Below the pieces are notes generated by a model that was given only the letters and a program-made list of their open reading frames with translations, was not told where the DNA came from and ran no database searches. A stretch of DNA of 5,638 nucleotides from assembly GCA_937894465.1 (NCBI GenBank), contig CALCRE010000032.1:1-5638 (forward strand), in the 5' to 3' direction. Positions within the stretch are counted from its first letter, which is position 1; the number at the start of each line of letters is the position of its first letter. Source of the DNA: an uncultured Clostridia bacterium (GTDB taxonomy: Bacteria > Bacillota > Clostridia > JAAYHZ01). Position numbers and translations under genes: made by a program. Of the stretch, positions 1 through 5,638 are shown piece by piece.

Positions 1-4
1 ATTT

Positions 5-10
5 AGGAGG
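5..10 (+). promoter_or_regulatory. Shine-Dalgarno site that decides the start of transporter A
   Basis: A perfect AGGAGG lies here. The first in-frame start, GTG at 10-12, overlaps its last G and so cannot be served by it. The TTG at 19-21 is 8 bases downstream, an optimal spacing. This makes TTG the likely initiation codon. The promoter for this gene is outside the window. Confidence 0.85.
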
Positions 11-18
11 TGAACTCT

Positions 19-1806
19 TTGCATAAGAAGATTTTGGTTGTCATTAGAAACAGTATTTTTGCATTAAAAACGATGTTTACTTATGCTCCTGTGATATCAA
101 GTACATACATTGTTGTTTCCCTCGTCTCTTCATCATTTTCAGTGATTCAAATTCTATTTTTACAATATTTAATCGACAGTGTTGTAGAATATTCAAACAG
201 TGCCAATGCCGTTTCTTCTGTTTGGTTATGGGGTGTACTGTATGTTACATCCCTTATTGCCGCGGGAGTTTATCGGTTTTCACTGGCAAAAATGGGACGT
301 TACTTAAATAGGAAGCTAACAAAAACATTATCTCCTGCCGTCATCAGAAAATTTTCTTCAATTGAATACCGGTATTATGAGAATAGCCGTTTTAAAGACA
401 TTGTTACACGTATGACACAAAATCCTCAGCAGACAGTACATAATACTTTTTTCTCGGTTGTCACAAGCACAAAATCAATCATTAATTTAGTCGGGATCGC
501 TATTGTGTTTTTCGCCGCATCCGTGTGGATTGGTTTAGGTGCCGCTCTTATTGGTATTCCCATGAGTATACTGGATTTTAAAAACACAAAAAAGCAAATG
601 GATTTATTAAAAGAAGCAACGACGGATCACCGGAAGAGGGACTATCTGCAAGGGTTGTTTACCGATAAACATTCTGCATACGAGATAAAGATTTTTAATG
701 CAAAAAATTATTTGTTTCAATTATGGAATCTTATCAATGAAAAAATATTTTCTCGATACAAGAAAATAACAAAAGAAACATTAAAGACGTCAACCGTAGT
801 ATCTACTCTGAAAATTCTATATACCGCTTTTACCGTTATAAGCTTAGCAATAGGATTTATTAACGGAAATATCAGCCTTGGTGTGGCTGTTTCAATTATA
901 AGTTCAATTGGGAAGTTATTTTCCGTATTGATCACCACATCTTATAGCACATCAAGCTTGGTGACAAGAGCAATAGAAATTGAATATTACCGAGAGTTTA
1001 TGGCATTTGATGAGCGTCAAGAAAAAACAGATAAAGGAATGCCTCCTACGGGGGATATCGTGTTTGAAAATGTTTGCTTCACCTATCCGGATACCACTCG
1101 AAAAATATTACACAATCTGAATCTGACGATCAAAAGCGGAGAAAAAGTTGCGCTTGTCGGTGCAAATGGTTCGGGAAAATCAACAATAGTCAAATTGATG
1201 TGTGGGTTATATAAACCTGACAGCGGGCGCATATTTATTGGCGGTAAAGATATAACCACCCTTTCCCAGAATGATATAAGTCGGGTTCTTTCGGTTGTTT
1301 TTCAGGATTTCGTACCATATCAGATGACACTTCGTGAAAATGTGGCTTTTGGTGATTTAACGAAACTACATGATGATAAGAAATTATCCGAAGCGTTAGA
1401 ATTAGCAAGTGCTGAGTCTTTACTACAAAAAGGCTTGGATCGTAATTTAGGGCGGCTGACTGAAGACGGAATTGATTTATCAAAAGGGCAATGGCAACGT
1501 ATTGCCATATCGAGAGCATTTTTATCATCAGCCGATTTTATTATTCTTGATGAACCGACTGCATCATTAGACCCTGTAGCGGAAAGTTCTATGTATGAAT
1601 CCTTTGTAAAGGTTTTGCGTAACCGTGGTGCGGTAATCATATCACATCGTTTGGCATCTGCAAGAATAGCAGACAAAATTATTGTAATAGATGGCGGAGA
1701 AGTTATAGGTTGCGGAACCCATGAAGAATTGTTAAAAGACAATAAGCTTTATTCAACGATGTTTCAAATGCAAAGTGCTTGGTATAAACCGAGTGTAAAG
1801 GGGTAA
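19..1806 (+). CDS. ABC half-transporter A (exporter-type TMD-NBD fusion)
   Basis: Predicted inner-membrane ABC exporter half of 595 residues, a normal length for a TMD-NBD fusion. Numbering is from the TTG at 19, chosen because AGGAGG is 8 bases upstream; GTG at 10 overlaps that site. Hydrophobic stretches near residues 25-53, 67-89, 150-184 (two helices), 259-282 and 285-309 give six membrane segments. The cytoplasmic loop motifs EYRYYENSRFKD (about 116-127) and DYLQGLF (about 208-214) match coupling-helix regions of this exporter class. The ATPase domain is complete: A-loop Tyr356, Walker A GANGSGKST with Lys387, Q-loop Gln429, signature LSKGQ (487-491), Walker B IILDEP with Asp511 and catalytic Glu512, D-loop SLD, and H-loop His543. 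No C39 peptidase domain is present. The stop codon is 3 bases before transporter B, so the two are probably coupled and form a heterodimer. The family call is firm. A peptide substrate is inference only; a lipid or drug is possible. Confidence 0.95.
   Translation: MHKKILVVIRNSIFALKTMFTYAPVISSTYIVVSLVSSSFSVIQILFLQYLIDSVVEYSNSANAVSSVWLWGVLYVTSLIAAGVYRFSLAKMGRYLNRKLTKTLSPAVIRKFSSIEYRYYENSRFKDIVTRMTQNPQQTVHNTFFSVVTSTKSIINLVGIAIVFFAASVWIGLGAALIGIPMSILDFKNTKKQMDLLKEATTDHRKRDYLQGLFTDKHSAYEIKIFNAKNYLFQLWNLINEKIFSRYKKITKETLKTSTVVSTLKILYTAFTVISLAIGFINGNISLGVAVSIISSIGKLFSVLITTSYSTSSLVTRAIEIEYYREFMAFDERQEKTDKGMPPTGDIVFENVCFTYPDTTRKILHNLNLTIKSGEKVALVGANGSGKSTIVKLMCGLYKPDSGRIFIGGKDITTLSQNDISRVLSVVFQDFVPYQMTLRENVAFGDLTKLHDDKKLSEALELASAESLLQKGLDRNLGRLTEDGIDLSKGQWQRIAISRAFLSSADFIILDEPTASLDPVAESSMYESFVKVLRNRGAVIISHRLASARIADKIIVIDGGEVIGCGTHEELLKDNKLYSTMFQMQSAWYKPSVKG
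1797..1803 (+). promoter_or_regulatory. Ribosome-binding site of transporter B inside the end of transporter A
   Basis: AAAGGGG sits in the last codons of transporter A, 6 bases before the ATG at 1810. The site is embedded in the upstream coding sequence and the stop-to-start gap is only 3 bases (1807-1809). This arrangement favours translational coupling and balanced synthesis of the two halves. Confidence 0.65.
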
Positions 1807-1809
1807 CGA

Positions 1810-3606
1810 ATGTCAATCGATACTAAAAAACCGAAAAAAAACAATCTAAGATATTTTGGACGAGTGACAAAAGACTTATATACTACTATGCCGGCAGAGA
1901 TTACCGTTATACTGTTACTAAAAGTGGTATATGCTTTCATTGCCCTATACCAGGTTACCATAACAGCGGAATTGTTTGATGCAATGGGAGGATATCACAG
2001 CGGCTTCGTGAGCAAACAAGATTTGTTAGGTATAAGCTATGTATTTATAGGAGTATATGCACTGCCGTTATTTCTTTCACTGATTGAATACTACATAAAT
2101 GATCTGCGAATTTTCGTAAAGCAACATCGTTTTATACAGAGGCTTCACTCTCAAATTGTTTCTCTACCTCTAATAAATTTTGAAAGACCTGAGTTTCACA
2201 ACGAAATTGCACGTGCTACAGCATGTATTAAGAACAACGGTTTGCTTAATTATTTCTACGGTTTTACCGATTTTGCTCCGATTATATTTCGATTTGTTGG
2301 AATTGTCATTGTACTGTCAAGATTTCATATCTTGTTTCTACCGTTGGCTGTCATCAGTATTGTACCAACACTTATTACAAAGTGGATATACAATAATGAG
2401 TTGTATCGTTATAAAAGAAAACAAACACCACTTTCTCGGCGCCGTGATTATTTGTGGAATGTCTTGACAGGTAAAGATACGATTAAAGAATTACGAACGA
2501 TGGACATCGAAGATTATTTTATAGATAAATGGACGCAAGAACGGGATGAATGCTTGGATCAAGACTTCAATTTTGATATGAAAAGTACGAATGTGTTTTT
2601 GTTCTGTGACATTTTTAAACTGCTGGCCTTTGCTGCAAGCATTGCTTTGTCCATTCATTTCATGAAAAAGGATATCATAACAATTGGTCAGTTCAGTGCT
2701 TGTATTGCCGCGTTTAGCTCATTACAATTTTATGTGGAAAAATTAGTCGGAATGATTACAGAACAGAATAAACAAGCTAATTTTGCCGGTGACTATTATG
2801 ATTTTTTTGATCATGAGATAGAAACCAGTGGAAAGATACCTTGTAAGCCATTGCACACCAAACTTGAAGCAAGAGAAATATCTTTCAAATATCCAAACAG
2901 CCCGGATAGAGTATTGAAAGATATATCCTTTGAAATTAATAAAGGAGAACGTATTGTAATTGTCGGCGAGAATGGATCCGGTAAAACAACTTTGTCAAAA
3001 ATCATTGCAGGGGTATATCAACCGAAGAGCGGAGAGATGTTGTATGATGGAATTCCTTTTGAAGAGTTGGAAAAAGAGAGCTTTTACAAGCATTATTCTG
3101 TTGTATCACAGGACTTTGTCAAGTACCGATTGAGTTTACGCGAGAACATTGGCATAAGCACACCTAATCAAATTGAAAACGATCAAAAATTAATGAATAC
3201 AATTAAGCATGCAGAGATTCAAGACATTGTTGCACAAGTCGGAGGATTAGACGTTCAGCTTGGGCGTGAATTTGATGGGGTGGAGCTCTCGGGTGGTCAA
3301 TGGCAAAAGGTTGCAATTGCACGTGGTTTGAATAAAGATTGTGCAATTTTTATTCTTGATGAACCGACAGCTGCAATCGACCCTATGACAGAATACGACA
3401 TCCTAACAAAGTTTATTGATATTACCCAAGTGAATACGGCGGTCATCATATCACACCGAGTGGGTATTTGTAAATTTGCCGATAAAATTATTGTTATGAA
3501 AAATGGAGAAATTATTGAAGTCGGAACCCATGAGCAGTTGCTTAGCAACAGAAATGAATACGCTCGGCTGTGGTATAAGCAAGCAAGTTGGTACAATGAA
3601 TCGTAA
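1810..3606 (+). CDS. ABC half-transporter B (exporter-type TMD-NBD fusion), partner of A
   Basis: Second complete exporter half, 598 residues from an ATG with AAAGGGG 6 bases upstream. Hydrophobic segments lie near residues 29-53, 72-95, 155-190 (two helices), 262-284 and 288-314. The loop motifs NFERPEFHNEIARA (123-136) and RRDYLWNVLTGKDTIKELR (211-229) are typical coupling regions of this group. All ATPase motifs are intact: A-loop Tyr361, Walker A GENGSGKTT with Lys392, Q-loop Gln434, canonical signature LSGGQ (493-497), Walker B IFILDEP with Asp517 and Glu518, D-loop AID, and H-loop His549. The C-terminus ends in QASWY, echoing QSAWY at the end of transporter A. Since both halves keep the catalytic Glu and His, both ATP sites of an A/B heterodimer would look competent; two homodimers cannot be excluded. 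The family call is firm; the substrate is unknown. Confidence 0.95.
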   Translation: MSIDTKKPKKNNLRYFGRVTKDLYTTMPAEITVILLLKVVYAFIALYQVTITAELFDAMGGYHSGFVSKQDLLGISYVFIGVYALPLFLSLIEYYINDLRIFVKQHRFIQRLHSQIVSLPLINFERPEFHNEIARATACIKNNGLLNYFYGFTDFAPIIFRFVGIVIVLSRFHILFLPLAVISIVPTLITKWIYNNELYRYKRKQTPLSRRRDYLWNVLTGKDTIKELRTMDIEDYFIDKWTQERDECLDQDFNFDMKSTNVFLFCDIFKLLAFAASIALSIHFMKKDIITIGQFSACIAAFSSLQFYVEKLVGMITEQNKQANFAGDYYDFFDHEIETSGKIPCKPLHTKLEAREISFKYPNSPDRVLKDISFEINKGERIVIVGENGSGKTTLSKIIAGVYQPKSGEMLYDGIPFEELEKESFYKHYSVVSQDFVKYRLSLRENIGISTPNQIENDQKLMNTIKHAEIQDIVAQVGGLDVQLGREFDGVELSGGQWQKVAIARGLNKDCAIFILDEPTAAIDPMTEYDILTKFIDITQVNTAVIISHRVGICKFADKIIVMKNGEIIEVGTHEQLLSNRNEYARLWYKQASWYNES

Positions 3607-3670
3607 ATATCGAAATAACGGTTTTAGAGTTATGAATGTACTTTTTGTAGATTTCAAAGATGATGAATAA
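3596..3670 (+). pseudogene. 24-codon open frame overlapping the end of B, possible 5' remnant of a lost gene
   Basis: ATG at 3596 overlaps the last 11 bases of transporter B and opens a 24-residue frame that includes the run GFRVMNVLFVDFKDDE before TAA. A second in-frame ATG lies at 3632. No convincing Shine-Dalgarno site precedes either start. The overlap and the protein-like composition resemble the start of a once-coupled downstream gene that is now interrupted. The frame at 3696-3815 could be a later piece of it, in a different frame. I do not recognise the family. It could equally be chance in AT-rich DNA. Confidence 0.25.
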
Positions 3671-3695
3671 TACGTTATATGAGGTTCAATAAGAT

Positions 3696-3815
3696 GTGGT
3701 GTGTGATAAGGCTTTTACAAAAGAAAGCTTTGATGAAGATTGGGCTACAAAAAGTGTGCATTGGTCGGAAAATGATGGGTTGCTTTTAGGCGAATGTGAT
3801 CCTCGAAAGTGGTAG
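3696..3815 (+). pseudogene. 39-codon open frame, gene fragment or small peptide gene, unrecognised
   Basis: A GTG at 3696, about 11 bases after GAGG at 3681-3684, opens 39 codons ending at TAG 3813-3815. The peptide is acidic and Trp-rich (Trp16, Trp23, Trp39) with Cys3 and Cys34; a sample is FDEDWATKSVHWSENDG. Past the TAG the same frame reads YDLFEE and then stops at TGA 3834. Upstream the frame contains TAA at 3690. A protein-like stretch bounded by closely spaced stops looks more like a decayed gene than an intact one. A small secreted or modified peptide, exported by the neighbouring transporters, is the alternative but has no family motif to support it. Confidence 0.25.
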
Positions 3816-3902
3816 TACGATCTTTTCGAAGAATGAATACCCCTGTAAAATCGTCATGAAATTTTTTTGTTAAACAAAAATGATAAAAAATTGTATTATC
3901 TG

Positions 3903-3931
3903 TTGATAGCACTACATAAACGTGGGATAAT
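3903..3931 (+). promoter_or_regulatory. Sigma-A-type promoter with extended -10, upstream of transporter C
   Basis: TTGATA (3903-3908) and GATAAT (3926-3931) are separated by exactly 17 bases. TG at 3923-3924 gives an extended -10 element (TGg before the hexamer). The predicted transcript would start near 3938 and have a leader of roughly 75 bases before the ATG at 4012. This suggests that transporter C can be transcribed separately from the A/B pair. In AT-rich DNA chance matches are common, but the spacing and extended -10 together are good. Confidence 0.6.
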
Positions 3932-3941
3932 AATATGGTAA

Positions 3942-3967
3942 TTGGATTAATAACTAATGTTAACCAA
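3942..3967 (+). repeat. Imperfect inverted repeat in the leader of transporter C, possible operator or hairpin
   Basis: TTGGaTTAA at 3942-3950 is complementary to TTAACCAA at 3960-3967, with one unpaired A and a 9-base centre. It begins about 10 bases after the predicted -10 hexamer, so it covers the start of the transcript. That position would suit a repressor-binding site; as RNA it would make only a weak AU-rich stem. No regulator gene is visible in the window. Confidence 0.35.
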
Positions 3968-4011
3968 ATACACAGTGGATAAATCATTAAAAGAAAGGTT
4001 TCTCTTAGGAA

Positions 4012-5638
4012 ATGAAGCAAACAAGACAAATGAAATTATTTTTTAAGTCAATCCTATATTCCGTGCAACTAGTTTATAATTCTAGTAAGTTAATGATTCT
4101 ATTTTATTTGTTATTAAATGTAGTTGATAAAACAATTGTTTTAGTAAATATTGATATCATTAGAAGAATAATTGATGAAATATCATTAGAACAACCGAAC
4201 ATATCTTTACTTATATTAATTATTCTACTTTACATAGGAGCATTGCTTTTAAAACAAGCGATTTCTTCTGCTAACACAATTATTGAAAACTCAATATCTG
4301 AAAAAGCTGAACATAGGTATAATGTTAAGCTTTTGGAAAAACTCGAAAAGTTACCATTATCTGTGATCGACACATCATTTGGCGAAGATTTAATTAATGA
4401 TGTACAATTCGCAGAGCATTCCGCGGTTAATTTTACATTAAGGATGACTGAAATTATATCAGGGTTTTATTTATTTTGCGTAGCATTTATTGCACTGATT
4501 GTTTTTAATGTTTGGGTTTCATTATTATTTTTATTACTGTCTGTTCCGGGTATTATTATCGACGTCATTTTTGACCGTAAAAGCGAAGCTTTCAGGAGAA
4601 AAACGGCACCGGATGTTCGTAAATTTTGTTATTATCGCTGGATGCTAACAGACATTTGGCCTGCCAAAGATGTTCGTATGTACGACTTGACCAAACCGAT
4701 CAAGGAAAGATATGACACCGAAAAAGATATATATCGCAAAGCCAACAAAGCAATTGATAAAAAGAAATTAAGTGCTTCATTATTTGCAGAAGTCATCAGG
4801 CGGAGTGGCGAGATAATATTCATAATATTTGTAGTTATCCAAGCACTCGACGGAAAAATTACAATCGGTGACGTTGTTTTGTATACAGGTTTCGTATTTA
4901 CGGCAAGCGGTTCATTCCAAGCGATCATGCAGGCGATCGCTTTATGGTATACTGTTTTCACAGATAGGATGAAACGTGTTTTTGAATTTGAAAAAATTGT
5001 TTGCCCTGATGATAATGGCGGTATAAGAACACTTGAAAAATTTGAATCATTGACGTTCGATAATGTGTATTTTAAGTATCCATTCACTGATAAGCTAGTG
5101 CTTCAAGGAACTTCGTTTACATTGAAAAACGGTGATAAACTTTCAATCGTAGGCATAAACGGCTCGGGCAAATCCACTATTATAAAATTAATGCTTGGAT
5201 TATATCAAATTGAATCAGGGCAAATTCTTATAAACGGTTATCCGATGTCGGATTACGATATAAATGATGTTAGAAAAATGTTTTCAGTACTTTTCCAAAG
5301 TTTTGTACAATATCCGCTTACTCTACGCGACAATATAGCATTGTCGGATATGCAAAGACAAGATAAGGATACAGAAATAATTAAGGCTTTAGAGCAAAGC
5401 GGGATTAACGAAAATTATGATAAATTCGAAAAAGGACTAGATACATATATGACGCGGCAATTTGACGATCACGGTGTGGAGTTATCCAAAGGACAATGGC
5501 AAAAGATCGCTTTGTCCCGCGCCTATTTTAAAAACGCTGAAATTATAATTTTTGACGAACCCTCCGCCGCTCTCGACGCAGAAGCAGAGGACAGGATATT
5601 TAAAAATTTTGAAAGTATTTCCGACAATAGAACAGGCA
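4012..5638 (+). CDS. ABC half-transporter C (exporter-type TMD-NBD fusion), 3' end cut by the window
   Basis: Third exporter half, open for 542 codons to the window edge; roughly 50-60 C-terminal residues, including the H-loop, are missing. The ATG at 4012 is the earliest start because TAG at 4006-4008 is in frame. Its ribosome-binding site is poor: AAGAAAGG (3991-3998) is 13 bases away and AGGA (4007-4010) is only 1 base away; ATG 4030 is a fallback. Hydrophobic segments lie near residues 27-50, 64-84, 146-185 (two helices), 266-279 and 285-312. ATPase motifs are A-loop Tyr356, Walker A GINGSGKST with Lys387, Q-loop Gln429, signature LSKGQ (491-495), Walker B IIIFDEP with Asp515 and Glu516, and D-loop AALD. 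The loop WPAKDVRMYD (216-225) matches the coupling region of A and B. It may homodimerise or pair with a gene beyond the edge. It belongs to the same subfamily as A and B but is clearly divergent from them. Confidence 0.93.
   Translation, partial: MKQTRQMKLFFKSILYSVQLVYNSSKLMILFYLLLNVVDKTIVLVNIDIIRRIIDEISLEQPNISLLILIILLYIGALLLKQAISSANTIIENSISEKAEHRYNVKLLEKLEKLPLSVIDTSFGEDLINDVQFAEHSAVNFTLRMTEIISGFYLFCVAFIALIVFNVWVSLLFLLLSVPGIIIDVIFDRKSEAFRRKTAPDVRKFCYYRWMLTDIWPAKDVRMYDLTKPIKERYDTEKDIYRKANKAIDKKKLSASLFAEVIRRSGEIIFIIFVVIQALDGKITIGDVVLYTGFVFTASGSFQAIMQAIALWYTVFTDRMKRVFEFEKIVCPDDNGGIRTLEKFESLTFDNVYFKYPFTDKLVLQGTSFTLKNGDKLSIVGINGSGKSTIIKLMLGLYQIESGQILINGYPMSDYDINDVRKMFSVLFQSFVQYPLTLRDNIALSDMQRQDKDTEIIKALEQSGINENYDKFEKGLDTYMTRQFDDHGVELSKGQWQKIALSRAYFKNAEIIIFDEPSAALDAEAEDRIFKNFESISDNRTG

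Larger units (their letters stand above)
3607..4011 (+). other. 405-base gap between transporters B and C
   Basis: No full-length gene is visible on either strand. The left half (to about 3836) holds the two short plus-strand frames described separately. The right half is very AT-rich and non-coding in appearance, with a T run at 3862-3868, a promoter and an inverted repeat before transporter C. The only longer minus-strand frame, 3745-4029, lacks protein-like features and starts inside transporter C, so it is not called. No convincing GC-rich terminator hairpin follows transporter B. Confidence 0.7.

Noticed and set aside
1320..1742. 140-codon minus-strand open frame, and other antisense frames inside the transporters
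   Set aside because: They are opposite fully conserved ATPase-domain codons and are shadows of the real genes.
3679..3789. 36-codon plus-strand open frame starting at ATG 3679
   Set aside because: It is a basic, Met/Lys/Cys-rich translation with no clear ribosome-binding site, overlapping the more protein-like frame at 3696-3815. It is probably a shadow frame.
3818..3868. Possible rho-independent terminator: CGATcTTTT pairing with AAAATCG, then a T run
   Set aside because: The stem is short, AT-rich and bulged, the loop is about 20 bases, and the T run begins 8 bases after the stem. It is too weak to call.
3864..3880. Short palindrome TTTTTGT-TAA-ACAAAAA
   Set aside because: It has only 7 pairs, nearly all A-T, and is expected by chance in DNA this AT-rich. 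It may aid termination but cannot be supported.
3745..4029. 94-codon minus-strand open frame spanning the gap
   Set aside because: It starts inside transporter C, has no convincing ribosome-binding site, and its translation is a low-complexity mix typical of antisense to AT-rich DNA. The plus strand here carries a better promoter and more protein-like segments.
4632..5087. 151-codon minus-strand open frame
   Set aside because: It lies entirely antisense to transporter C, whose frame carries all expected exporter motifs. No independent support was seen.
1..5638. CRISPR array, tRNA/rRNA, insertion sequence or attachment site
   Set aside because: No regularly spaced repeats, cloverleaf-like sequence, transposase motif or terminal inverted repeats were seen by eye.

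Overview
The window is built around three tandem plus-strand genes for ABC half-transporters. Each has an N-terminal six-helix exporter-type membrane domain and a C-terminal ATPase domain. The first two are complete and sit 3 bases apart, so they are almost certainly co-translated and probably assemble as a heterodimer. The third begins about 400 bases later and runs off the right edge, just after its Walker B and D-loop motifs and before its H-loop.

The DNA is AT-rich, with a strong AGGAGG ribosome-binding site, a probable TTG start and A/T-ending codons. This fits a low-GC Firmicute, most likely a gut-type Clostridia or a relative. That is inference from composition and protein style; no taxonomic marker is present.

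Layout: (1) 1-1806, a Shine-Dalgarno site and transporter A. (2) 1810-3606, transporter B. (3) 3607-4011, a 405-base gap with no full-length gene. It holds two very short open frames that look like remnants of a decayed gene or, less likely, a small peptide gene. It also holds a good sigma-A-type promoter with an extended -10 and, just downstream, an imperfect inverted repeat that could be an operator or leader hairpin. (4) 4012-5638, transporter C, truncated by the window.

All three ATPases share an unusual style: a signature followed by Trp (LS[K/G]GQWQ[R/K]) and a Q-loop block of the form Q-x-F-V-x-Y-x-x-[TS]-L-R-[ED]-N. They therefore belong to one subfamily and probably arose by duplication. 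Such stand-alone TMD-NBD transporters in Firmicutes are often found with peptide (RiPP, bacteriocin or autoinducer) loci. None of the three has an N-terminal peptidase domain, so any leader removal would need another protein. The substrate cannot be read from this window.
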